A stretch of 64,000 nucleotides of DNA. Origin: Mycobacterium terramassiliense (lineage in GTDB: Bacteria; Actinomycetota; Actinomycetes; Mycobacteriales; Mycobacteriaceae). Of the stretch, positions 42,214 through 50,406 are shown piece after piece. The stretch spans positions 124,001-188,000 of the forward strand of contig NZ_LT717701.1 in the NCBI RefSeq assembly GCF_900157385.1. The letters are read 5' to 3'. A program made the position numbers and the translations under genes. The notes beneath the pieces were generated by a model. That model saw only the letters and a list, made by a program, of their open reading frames with translations, ran no database searches and was not told the DNA's origin. Position 1 is the stretch's first letter, and every line of letters begins with the position of its first letter.

Positions 42214-43932
42214 TTACTGGGTGCCTTCGGCGTACCAGGTGCGGAATTCGTCGTACTTGGGCATCTCCTCGGAGTTGGCCTTCGGGTCGATGCACACGTG
42301 CACGACGGCCGTCCTGCCGCTAGCGTAGGCCCGCTGGATCGCCGGGCCGATCTCGTCCTCCTTCTCGACGTACTCGCCGTGACAGCCGAAGCCCTCGGCG
42401 ACCTTGTCGAGCCGGACGTCCTTGCCCCAGTGCACACCGGGCTGCGGCGACGGCTGAGGGAAGGTGCGCTTGTAGACGCCGACCTCGAGGCCCCACTGGT
42501 GGTCGACGCCCACCACGCACACCAGCGGAAGTTTCTGCCGGGCTGCGGTTTCCAACTCGGCGATATGGAAGAGAAACGCCGAATCGCTGGTCAGCAGCAT
42601 CACCGGGCGCTTACCGCCCTCGGCGACCGATGCGCCAACCGCATACGGCAGGCCGGTGCCGAGGTGGCCGAAGTTCTGGTTCCAGATGACGTCGCGCGGT
42701 TTGGCCTGGGAGTAGGTCCACTGGAAGATGACGGTCGCGCCGCCGTCGCGGACCAGGATGCCGTCCTTCGGGAAGGCTTTGGTGGCCTCGACGACGAAGC
42801 GTGCGGGGTGTACGGGCGTCCGGCCCGCCGGCGCGTTCTCGGCGAGCTGCGCCAGCTCCGCCGCGTCCTGCTTGATCCAGCGGTCCAGGTCGGCCTTGGA
42901 AGCGGCCGACGCCTGTCGCGGGGTGTCACGCAACGCTTCCACCAGCTGGGGCACCACACCCCGCAGGTCACCGACCAGGGGGACGTCAATGGGGCGATTG
43001 ACGCCGATGGCCACCGGATCTTGCTCGACCAGAACCCATTTGCGCTTCGCGTCGTTCGCCGCCCAGTGGCGGGTCCGGCCGTAGTGGCTCGGTTCGCCGA
43101 GCTCGGTGCCGAGCGCGACGCACAGATCGGACTGCACCACCGCCTCGACTGCCGCCGGCGAGAATCCGTAGGCGAAGGTGCGGTCCTCGAGGCCCTCGAT
43201 GAACGAGGTGCCGCCGGAGGTCTGAATCACCGGGCAAGCCATGAGGTCGGCCAGCTCTCTGACCGCCGCGCCGGTGCGCGAGGTGTGGACCGCGTGCCCG
43301 ACCAAGAGGATCGGGCTCTCGGCCGCGCGGATCAGCTTCGCCGCTTCGGCCACCTCGCGCCCGCCCGCGGTCTGGTTGACGAGCCGGTACCGGTGGGGCG
43401 GCAGCGGATCCGGCACGTCGAGCTCGGAGAGGATGACGTGTGACGGGTACTCGATGTAGGCCGGGCCGGGTGTGCCGGACATGGCCCGGCGGATCGCCTC
43501 GTGGATGATCTCATCGGTCTGGTCGGCGTACTCGATCGACGCGCTGTACTTGACGGACTGCGCGAAAAGAGGCTCCTGGCGGACGAATTGGATGCGGCCA
43601 CGCCGGACCCGGCGTTCGGTGATGCGGGCGCGCTGGCCGCCGAGGAAGATCACCGGCGAGTTCTCCACCAGCGCGCACTGGATCGCTCCGGCGATGTTGG
43701 CCATGCCCGGGCCGAGCGTGCCGATGCACAGGCCGGGCTTGCCCGTCATGCGCGACGCCGCCTCGGCCATGAATCCCGCGCTCAGTTCGTGATGCGGTGC
43801 GACCACCGACCACCCGCGAGCGTCGGCCTCGGTGAACATGTGCACGAAGTTCGGGTCCGGAATGCCGAACAACGTGTTCACACCCTCGACCTCGAACAGG
43901 TCCAGGATGCGCTTGTAGACGGGCACGGCCAT
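42214..43932 (-). CDS. Thiamine diphosphate-dependent enzyme, acetolactate synthase/benzoylformate decarboxylase-like
   Basis: A 572-residue ThDP enzyme. The N-terminal domain has the activating Glu49 in HHELSAGFMAEAA; the central domain is of the DHS/transhydrogenase III type. The C-terminal Mg2+/ThDP motif is unusual: SDSAFLFHIAELETAA replaces GDG, and VVGVDHQWG has Val-Asp where NN is normal. It may decarboxylate a 2-oxo acid or cleave a 2-hydroxyacyl-CoA; the substrate is unknown. It is placed between a CoA-transferase and an ALDH, suggesting an aldehyde product. ATG 43932 is two bases from the CoA-transferase stop. Confidence 0.85.
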   Translation of the reverse strand: MAVPVYKRILDLFEVEGVNTLFGIPDPNFVHMFTEADARGWSVVAPHHELSAGFMAEAASRMTGKPGLCIGTLGPGMANIAGAIQCALVENSPVIFLGGQRARITERRVRRGRIQFVRQEPLFAQSVKYSASIEYADQTDEIIHEAIRRAMSGTPGPAYIEYPSHVILSELDVPDPLPPHRYRLVNQTAGGREVAEAAKLIRAAESPILLVGHAVHTSRTGAAVRELADLMACPVIQTSGGTSFIEGLEDRTFAYGFSPAAVEAVVQSDLCVALGTELGEPSHYGRTRHWAANDAKRKWVLVEQDPVAIGVNRPIDVPLVGDLRGVVPQLVEALRDTPRQASAASKADLDRWIKQDAAELAQLAENAPAGRTPVHPARFVVEATKAFPKDGILVRDGGATVIFQWTYSQAKPRDVIWNQNFGHLGTGLPYAVGASVAEGGKRPVMLLTSDSAFLFHIAELETAARQKLPLVCVVGVDHQWGLEVGVYKRTFPQPSPQPGVHWGKDVRLDKVAEGFGCHGEYVEKEDEIGPAIQRAYASGRTAVVHVCIDPKANSEEMPKYDEFRTWYAEGTQ

Positions 43933-43934
43933 GG

Positions 43935-45119
43935 TCAAAATTCCTTTCCATCGCGAGCGGGGGGCACCACGCTCGCGCCGAGTTCTTCGAGCACTTGTGC
44001 GGTGTCGGCGCCGAGTTCGGGCGCCGGCCCGGCAACGCGACCGGGGGTCCGGGAGAACCAGGTCGGCACGCCGGGGAAGCGCACCGGCCCGTGTGGGGTG
44101 TCCACGGTCTGGAACATGCCGACGGCGTTCAGATGTGGATCGTCGAACAGCGCGCCGGGCGTGTTCAGCGGCGCGGCCGGGATCTCGAGTTCGCCGAACA
44201 GCTCCAGCCACTCGCGCGTCGAGCGCTGCTTCATCGTCTCGGCGACCAGGCCGTAGATGGTGTCGATCTGGTGGGCGCGCCGTTCCAGCGTCGAATACAG
44301 CTCGCTGGCCCACGGTGGCCGCACGGCGTTCATGAAGGCGTCCCAGTGCTTGTCGTTGTAAATCAGCGCGGCGATGTAGCCGTCACTGGTGCGATAGGGA
44401 CGGCGGTTGGGCGCCACGGTTCGCGGATAGACGGCCGGCCCCAGGGGCGGGTCGAACAGGGCGCCGTTGGCGTGTTCGACGAGGATGAACGATGCCATGG
44501 TCTCGAACATGGCGACCTCGACCTCTTGCCCCTCGCCGGTGCGCTCGCGGTGATACAACGCCATGGTCGTCGCGTAGAGCGCCGTCAACCCGGCGACCTT
44601 GTCGGCCATGATCGTTCCGACGTAGTCGGCCTCGCCGGTCAGTTGCTGTTGCACCGCGGGCAGGCCGCACTCGGCCTGGATGGTGTCGTCATAGGCGGGC
44701 CGGTCCCGTTCGGGTCCGCGGCGCCCGTACCCGTAGCAATTGGTGTAGATGATCGCCGGGTTGATCGCGGCGACGTCGTCGTAGGCGAAGCCGAGCTTGG
44801 CGATAGCCTTGGCGCGCATCGAGTGGATGAACACGTCCGCGGTCTCGATAAGCGCGCACAGCGCCTGCGTTCCGGCGTCGGTGTGCAGGTCCAGCACGAC
44901 GCTGCGCTTGCCGCGGTTGACGTTGACGAACACCCCGCTCATGCCGGGCGCGGGGCCGACCGAGATGTAGCGGGTGTTGTCGCCCTGGGGCGGTTCGACC
45001 TTGATCACGTCGGCGCCCATGTCGGCCATGATCTGCGTGCAGTATGGCCCCATCACCATCGCGGTGAGGTCGACGACCCGCAAACCGGTCAGCGGTCCCG
45101 CGCCCGCCCCGCTAGCCAT
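43935..45119 (-). CDS. CaiB/BaiF family III CoA-transferase
   Basis: A 394-residue type III CoA-transferase or acyl-CoA racemase-like protein. The start LTGLRVVDLTAMVMGPYCTQIMADMGADVIKVE (landmark, residues about 10-42) and the GKRSVVLDL segment are characteristic. A candidate catalytic Asp is in RPAYDDTIQAECGL (about 165-175). It would move CoA between carboxylic acids. ATG 45119 overlaps the upstream SDR stop by eight bases. Its partner genes suggest activation of an acid formed in the pathway. Confidence 0.87.
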   Translation of the reverse strand: MASGAGAGPLTGLRVVDLTAMVMGPYCTQIMADMGADVIKVEPPQGDNTRYISVGPAPGMSGVFVNVNRGKRSVVLDLHTDAGTQALCALIETADVFIHSMRAKAIAKLGFAYDDVAAINPAIIYTNCYGYGRRGPERDRPAYDDTIQAECGLPAVQQQLTGEADYVGTIMADKVAGLTALYATTMALYHRERTGEGQEVEVAMFETMASFILVEHANGALFDPPLGPAVYPRTVAPNRRPYRTSDGYIAALIYNDKHWDAFMNAVRPPWASELYSTLERRAHQIDTIYGLVAETMKQRSTREWLELFGELEIPAAPLNTPGALFDDPHLNAVGMFQTVDTPHGPVRFPGVPTWFSRTPGRVAGPAPELGADTAQVLEELGASVVPPARDGKEF

Positions 45120-46047
45120 GCAGCACACCCCGCTCGCTGGAGCGCTGCGCGAGCCCGAAACTGTAGCGGATGTGCTGGTGGTGACCGTCGGGGACGGCCG
45201 GAAATACCAACGGCGCCTCGATGTTTCGGATCGCATCGAGGTGTTCGCCGACGTCCTCGACCGTCCAGGCCGGCCGGTGCACGCCAGGGCTCTCGGCGAT
45301 CACCGCCCGCGCCACCCGACCCGCCAGCGCGATGAACACCTCCCCGGTCACCGAACAGCTTTCGTGTGCGAGCCAACCCACCACGGGCGCGACGAGCTCC
45401 GGGCCCATCGGCGGGTAGGCCGAGGTGTCGATGCCGGTGGCCATCCTTGTCACCGCGGCCGGCACGATCACGTTGCTGCGCACGCCCTCGGCCGCGCCTT
45501 CCAGGGCCGCGACGTTGGACAGGCCGATCACGCCGGCCTTCGCGGCGGCGTAGTTGGCCACGTCCTGGTTTCCGTAGAGGCCGCCGATGGAGGAGGTCAG
45601 CACGATGCGCCCGTAGCCCGCGTCGCACATCACCGGAAACGCCGACCGCACCACGTGGAACGCGCCGCGCAAGTGGACGTCGAGCACGGCGTCGAAATCC
45701 TCGTAGCTCAGTTCCTTCAGCGAGCCGCGGCGCACGTTGCCGGCGTTGTGGATGAGGACGTCGATGCGACCGTACGTGTCGAGCGCCGCGTCGATGACCG
45801 CCTTTCCGCCGGCCGCGGTGGCCACCGAATCGGTGCTCGCGACGGCTTGACCGCCGGCAGCGACGATCTCACGCACCACATCGTCGGCCGGGCCGGCATC
45901 GGTGCCGTCCCCGGAGAGGCCGCCCCCGGGATCGTTGACGACGACCTTTGCCCCGCGGGAGGCGAGCAGCATGGCGTAGGACCGGCCGAGCCCCCGGCCG
46001 GCGCCGGTGACCACAGCTACCCTGCCGTCGAACCTCAAGTCAGCCAT
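45112..46047 (-). CDS. SDR-family dehydrogenase (MFE/FabG-like)
   Basis: A 311-residue short-chain dehydrogenase. The cofactor loop is VVTGAGRGLGRSYA (residues about 12-25), the NNAG-equivalent is HNAGNV, the catalytic Ser is in VLTSSIGGLYG and Tyr-Lys are in YAAAKAG. Its closest relatives in memory are (3R)-hydroxyacyl-CoA dehydrogenase domains of multifunctional enzymes, with an extended C terminus. ATG 46047 overlaps the monooxygenase stop by eight bases, as part of a tightly packed operon. Confidence 0.87.
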   Translation of the reverse strand: MADLRFDGRVAVVTGAGRGLGRSYAMLLASRGAKVVVNDPGGGLSGDGTDAGPADDVVREIVAAGGQAVASTDSVATAAGGKAVIDAALDTYGRIDVLIHNAGNVRRGSLKELSYEDFDAVLDVHLRGAFHVVRSAFPVMCDAGYGRIVLTSSIGGLYGNQDVANYAAAKAGVIGLSNVAALEGAAEGVRSNVIVPAAVTRMATGIDTSAYPPMGPELVAPVVGWLAHESCSVTGEVFIALAGRVARAVIAESPGVHRPAWTVEDVGEHLDAIRNIEAPLVFPAVPDGHHQHIRYSFGLAQRSSERGVLHG

Positions 46048-47899
46048 CGAAGTTCTCCAGCACCAGACCGTCGAGGTCGCCTTTGGCCCGCCATTGTTTG
46101 AGCAGGTCGTCGAACACGTAGAAGCCGGGCATGAAGGGATCGCCGATGGCCGAGCGGATGCCCTCGCCGCCTCCGCCGCCCTCGTTGTTGTAATAGCCGG
46201 GGGTGCAGGAAACCGCGAATTCCGTGGCATCTATCGAGGTTTCGCGGATCGTCCTGACCCAATCGTCTTGAGCTTGCTGGCTCGGCTCGACGGTGACCGC
46301 GCGGCGCGCGATGGCCTCGGAAACGATGTAGGCGATGTGCTCGGCCTGCTGTTCGAGCATCGCGGTGGTATTCCCGGCCACGCCGCCCTGGATGAATCCG
46401 GTGAAGAACTGGTTGGGGAAGCCTCGGCTGGTCATCCCGTGCAGCGACTTGTAGCTGTCGCGCCAGTGATCGAAGAGCGACAGCCCGTCGCGGCCCTCGA
46501 TCACATCGATCGCGTACCGGCGGCTGATGTCCGTGGTGATCTCGAAACCGCTGGCGAAGATGACGCAGTCGACCTCGTACTCGACGCCGCCCGCAACGAT
46601 CCCCTTCTCGGTGAGCCGTTCCACGCCTTTTGATTCCGACACGTCGACCAGCGTGACGTTCGGGCGGTTGAACGTCGGCAGGTATTCGTCGTTGCTGCAG
46701 GGCCGCTTGCACATGAACCGGTAGTACGGTTTGAGCGCCTCGGCGGTCTCGGGGTCGTCGACGAGTTCATCGACGCGCCGCCGCAAGCGCTCCATGACCT
46801 TGTAATCCTCTTCCTCGCGGATCGCCATGATCTGCTCGACGGTCAGGGATGCGGGGTCCTCGGCGGCCGCGATCCGCGCGGTCAGGTTGCGCCCGAGTTC
46901 GGTCCAGAAGTCGCACACCAGGTCTGGCTCGTCGAACACCGCTCCCTCCCCCAACGGTGACCAGCGGTGGAAGTTGCGTTTGCGTTGCTCCTGCCAGCCC
47001 GGGCGCAGCGACGCCGCCCACTGCGGGTCCGTCGGCTCGTTGCCGCGCACGTCCACCGACGACGGCGTCCGCTGAAACACGAAGAGATGCCGGGCGTCTC
47101 GGCCCAGGTGTGGAACCAGCTGAACGCCGGTCGCACCGGTACCGACGAGTGCCACCCGCTTGTCATGCAGCTTGTGCAGTCCGCCGTTGGCGTCCCCTCC
47201 CGTGTAGTCGTAATCCCAGCGAGCCGAATGGAACATGTGCCCGGTGAAGTCCTTGAGCCCGGGGATGCCCGGCAGCTTCGGCCTATTGAACGAGCCCTGT
47301 GCCATCACCACGAACCGGGCACGAATGTCGTCAGCGCGATTGGTGGTCAGCCGCCAGCGCTTGATCGTCTCATCCCAGCGCGCCGTGCGGACCTGGGTGG
47401 ACAGGATGGCACCGTCGTAGAGTCCGAAATGCTTTGCGATACGGCGGCAGTGCTCGTAGATCTCGGCGCCGTCGGCGAACTTCTTCGACGGCAGGTAGCC
47501 GAGTTCCTCCAGCATCGGAATGTAGCAGTAGGCGTCGTTGTCGCACTGGATCCCCGGGAAGCGATTCCAGTACCAGACCCCGCCGAAGTCCCCGCCCATC
47601 TCGATGATGTGCACGTCATCGACGCCGGCCTTCTTCAGGTACGCGCCGGCCAGCAGACCGGTGATGCCGCCACCGAGCACCGCCACGTCGATGTCCTCGT
47701 CGATCGGCGTGCGCGGCGTGACCGGCGTGTGGGGATCGACCTCGGCGAATTCGGCGAAGTCGTCCTTGAGTTCCAAGTACTGCTTCGAGCCCTCCGGACG
47801 CAGCCGCTTATCGCGCTCGTGCAAATACTTTTCGCGCAGCGCGTCGATATCGATGTCGTCCGGCGTCTGCGTAGGCCCGCAGGTATCGAACATTGGCAT
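46040..47899 (-). CDS. Baeyer-Villiger-type flavin monooxygenase
   Basis: A 619-residue class B flavoprotein monooxygenase. It has an FAD Rossmann motif VLGGGITGLLAGAYL (residues about 74-88), the Baeyer-Villiger-type fingerprint FTGHMFHSARWDY (about 220-232) and a second, NADPH-binding motif VALVGTGATGVQLVP (about 250-264). The N-terminal 65-residue extension is like that of phenylacetone/steroid-type monooxygenases. It would insert oxygen next to a ketone, giving an ester or lactone. ATG 47899 follows GGAGACAC. Its substrate is probably made by the SDRs or by the alcohol dehydrogenase of the cluster. Confidence 0.9.
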   Translation of the reverse strand: MPMFDTCGPTQTPDDIDIDALREKYLHERDKRLRPEGSKQYLELKDDFAEFAEVDPHTPVTPRTPIDEDIDVAVLGGGITGLLAGAYLKKAGVDDVHIIEMGGDFGGVWYWNRFPGIQCDNDAYCYIPMLEELGYLPSKKFADGAEIYEHCRRIAKHFGLYDGAILSTQVRTARWDETIKRWRLTTNRADDIRARFVVMAQGSFNRPKLPGIPGLKDFTGHMFHSARWDYDYTGGDANGGLHKLHDKRVALVGTGATGVQLVPHLGRDARHLFVFQRTPSSVDVRGNEPTDPQWAASLRPGWQEQRKRNFHRWSPLGEGAVFDEPDLVCDFWTELGRNLTARIAAAEDPASLTVEQIMAIREEEDYKVMERLRRRVDELVDDPETAEALKPYYRFMCKRPCSNDEYLPTFNRPNVTLVDVSESKGVERLTEKGIVAGGVEYEVDCVIFASGFEITTDISRRYAIDVIEGRDGLSLFDHWRDSYKSLHGMTSRGFPNQFFTGFIQGGVAGNTTAMLEQQAEHIAYIVSEAIARRAVTVEPSQQAQDDWVRTIRETSIDATEFAVSCTPGYYNNEGGGGGEGIRSAIGDPFMPGFYVFDDLLKQWRAKGDLDGLVLENFDG

Positions 47900-47965
47900 G
47901 TGTCTCCTAAACCTGGCGGTACCAACCTGCGGCGCGCGGCGCCAGCGCCGCGCTTGCGGTCGGCA

Positions 47966-49342
47966 CTAAAGCTCCTGCGGTTCGCCGGTACCCATGTACT
48001 TCGACAGTTGGTAGTGAAGGTTGACGGTGCTTCGCTCTCGATAGGGATTGGGCTTGGTGCCCGGGAAGCCTAGCGATTTCATGCCCTGCTGGACCGCCGC
48101 CATGTTGGAGAAGTCCTGCGGCAAGACCGACCGCCACCGCGGGTCGCCGACCGGTGTGTACTCCCACTCCGTCTGGGGTTCTTGACCTTTCGGGTATAGC
48201 TCGAACACCGATACCTCGAAAATGCACCTGTCGGGGTTGTAGCTGGGGTGCGGTCGCGCGCCGTAACACAGCGCGCTGGTGAGGCCCTGCCCGATCTGGA
48301 AGTTCGGGAAGATCTGCCACGCCGTGCCGGCCTGACCGAGGATGTCGGGCGGAATCGTCGGCCAGATCACGCCGCGGGCTTCGTCGTCCCGGCGCGCGGA
48401 GGCCAGCCAGTGCTCGAGGACCTTGTCGGCCGGTGTCCCCTCGGGCAATTCGTCGACCAGCCGCTTGGCGGCGTTCACCAGCGTCTGGGTGGTGGTGGCG
48501 TTGGTCTCCTCCATGGTGTAGACCTGCATCTCCGCGGTCGACACGCGCGGATCGGCGCCGATGCCGAGCCGGATCTTGGACTTGGTGGCCTCCATGTCCT
48601 CCGGTGCGTCGTAGCCGATGTTGCTGTGCTTGCCCTGCGCCTTGGCCCAGCCCTTGAATTCGCCGAACTTGTTGAACTCCGGATGGGTTGTGTAGACGTG
48701 GTAGGTCTCGTTGAACGCCTCCAGCGCGACCTTCCAGTTGCAGTCGAAGGACAACCACTTGCGCCATTTGCAGCGCATGTTCTCCAGCCCGAACGGGTCG
48801 AGGATCTTCGCCGCGGGAAACAGGTAGTCGGCCAGCGGCTCGCAGTCGGGGTCCATGTTGATCCACAACCAACCGCCCCACGTGTCGACCTTGACCGGTC
48901 GCAGGTGGGTGTTGTCGGGAGTCAGCGCCTCCTGCCAGTCCTGCTGTTCGCGGACGTGCGTGCAGGCCCCGTCCAGGCCGTATGTCCAGCCGTGGAAACC
49001 GCAGACGAACGATTTGCGGGCGCGCCCGCGGGCGTTCTTCGCGCCCTCGGGTGTGTCGATGAGCCGGCGCCCGCGGTGCATGCAGACGTTGTGGTGCGCG
49101 CGAAATTCGTTCTCGGCGCTGCGCACGACGATGATCGAGTCGTCGAGAATGTCGTAGGTCAGGTAACTGCCCACCTCGGGCAGCTCTTCGACCCGGCCGG
49201 CCTGTTGCCAGACTTTCCGCCACAGCTTGTCGCGCTCGGCGCGGGCGTAGTCCTCACTGATGTACGCCTCGACGCCGATCGTCATCGGCTTCGAAAGTTC
49301 CTCGGCCGCCGGTGATTTCACATCCTTGGCCAGATCGGTCAT
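47966..49342 (-). CDS. Rieske non-haem iron oxygenase, alpha subunit
   Basis: A 458-residue oxygenase. The Rieske cluster motif is Cys87-x-His89 (CMHRGRRL) and Cys114-x2-His117 (CGFHGW). The mononuclear iron site uses His215 and His220 in NETYHVYTTHPE, with a later Asp. It would hydroxylate or oxidatively demethylate a substrate using electrons from a ferredoxin system. No beta subunit, ferredoxin or reductase is encoded in this window, so it must borrow these. ATG 49342 overlaps the upstream SDR stop by one base (TGATG). Confidence 0.9.
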   Translation of the reverse strand: MTDLAKDVKSPAAEELSKPMTIGVEAYISEDYARAERDKLWRKVWQQAGRVEELPEVGSYLTYDILDDSIIVVRSAENEFRAHHNVCMHRGRRLIDTPEGAKNARGRARKSFVCGFHGWTYGLDGACTHVREQQDWQEALTPDNTHLRPVKVDTWGGWLWINMDPDCEPLADYLFPAAKILDPFGLENMRCKWRKWLSFDCNWKVALEAFNETYHVYTTHPEFNKFGEFKGWAKAQGKHSNIGYDAPEDMEATKSKIRLGIGADPRVSTAEMQVYTMEETNATTTQTLVNAAKRLVDELPEGTPADKVLEHWLASARRDDEARGVIWPTIPPDILGQAGTAWQIFPNFQIGQGLTSALCYGARPHPSYNPDRCIFEVSVFELYPKGQEPQTEWEYTPVGDPRWRSVLPQDFSNMAAVQQGMKSLGFPGTKPNPYRERSTVNLHYQLSKYMGTGEPQEL

Positions 49343-50196
49343 CACATCCTCCTCATGGCCGCGCGGAAGGACTCGTCTTTGAGGAACAGGGAGGTGTTGT
49401 CGGCGGCGAGGTGGCTCCATCTCAGGTCGAGCCCACCGTCGACCAGCAGCGTCTGTCCGGTGACGTAGCTCGACATCTCCGAGAGCAGGAACAGGATCGC
49501 GCCGGCCTGTTCCTCGGGGCGCCCGCGCCGGCCCATCGCGATCGCCCGCGTGTCCCGATCCGGGTCCTCGTCGACGTAGGTGCGCGAGGCCGCGGTCTCG
49601 GTGACTCCGGGCGCCACGGCGTTCACCCGAATCCGCGCCAGCGCCAGCTCGAGTGCCATGGTGCGCGTCATCGCAACGATGGCGGCCTTGGCGGTCCCGT
49701 AGGCGATGTGAAAGGGCGCGGTGTTCATGCCGCTGATCGAGGAGATCGAGACGATCGATCCCGGAAGCTGTTGTTCGACCAGTTCCGCGGCGACGGCCTG
49801 GCTCATGAAAAACGCGGTCTCGAGGTTGTCGGTGAAGATCTTGCGCCAGTCGCTTCGCGGCACCCGGGTCGACGGCATCCACGTCGACGGCTCGGCGCCG
49901 CCCGCGACGTTGACCAGGCCGTACAAGCTGCCTTCGGCCCGCCGTGCCCGGTCGATGACCGCGGCGATGCCTTCGTCGGTCGACGCGTCCGCCGCGACGG
50001 GCACGACCGCCAGGCCCTCCTGCGCCAACGGGGCGACGTGCTCGTCGAGATTTTCCTTCGACCGGCTCACCGCGATCACGGTGGCGCCCGCCCGGGCCGC
50101 CAGGGCCGTGACCGTCGTGCCGATACCGCCCCCACCGGCGCCGGACACCACCACGATGCGACCGCGCAGCCCCAGAAAGTCCTCGCGATCGTCCAT
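49342..50196 (-). CDS. SDR-family oxidoreductase
   Basis: A 284-residue short-chain dehydrogenase and first gene of the leftward catabolic operon. The cofactor motif is VVSGAGGGGIGTTVT (residues about 14-28), with Gly for the usual Ser/Arg. The catalytic Ser is in SISSISGMNTAP and Tyr-Lys in YGTAKAA. The C terminus beyond VTGQTLLVDGG carries an extra 25 residues. ATG 50196 is preceded by AGGCAGGGAAGCAGGG. Its promoter shares the GntR-box region with the rightward operon. Confidence 0.86.
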   Translation of the reverse strand: MDDREDFLGLRGRIVVVSGAGGGGIGTTVTALAARAGATVIAVSRSKENLDEHVAPLAQEGLAVVPVAADASTDEGIAAVIDRARRAEGSLYGLVNVAGGAEPSTWMPSTRVPRSDWRKIFTDNLETAFFMSQAVAAELVEQQLPGSIVSISSISGMNTAPFHIAYGTAKAAIVAMTRTMALELALARIRVNAVAPGVTETAASRTYVDEDPDRDTRAIAMGRRGRPEEQAGAILFLLSEMSSYVTGQTLLVDGGLDLRWSHLAADNTSLFLKDESFRAAMRRM

Positions 50197-50243
50197 GCCC
50201 TGCTTCCCTGCCTCAGACAACGCCGGCCGCCGGCACCTGCTAG

Positions 50244-50257
50244 TTTGTCTGGACAAA
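50244..50257. promoter_or_regulatory. GntR/HutC-type operator, site 1
   Basis: TTTGTCTGGACAAA is a perfect palindrome of six-base arms around TG. It resembles the GTnTAnAC-type sites of the HutC (UTRA) subfamily of GntR. It overlaps the -35 of the rightward operon. Confidence 0.62.
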
Positions 50258-50274
50258 ATACTACGTTCTATCCT
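50245..50274 (+). promoter_or_regulatory. Promoter of the beta-propeller/gntR operon
   Basis: TTGTCT (50245-50250), an 18-base spacer and TATCCT (50269-50274) fit a housekeeping promoter. The start site would be near 50281. The -35 hexamer is part of operator site 1. Confidence 0.5.
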
Positions 50275-50340
50275 TTGGAGAACACTATTCCCATCGGTCG
50301 AGCTGGCTGTCAAGGCCGAGCGAAGAAGAGTTAGCAGCTA

Positions 50341-50350
50341 TTGTCTGGAC
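50341..50350. promoter_or_regulatory. GntR/HutC-type operator, site 2
   Basis: The ten bases TTGTCTGGAC of site 1 recur here 96 bases downstream, followed by TA instead of AA. They lie in the 5' UTR of the rightward operon. A half-site TTGTCTG also occurs on the minus strand at 50223-50217, just before the leftward SDR start. Confidence 0.55.
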
Positions 50351-50406
50351 TAGAAGGAGTTGATAACGTCCAGCTCAATCGGCTGACGGAAGGACCTCGG
50401 CAGGGC

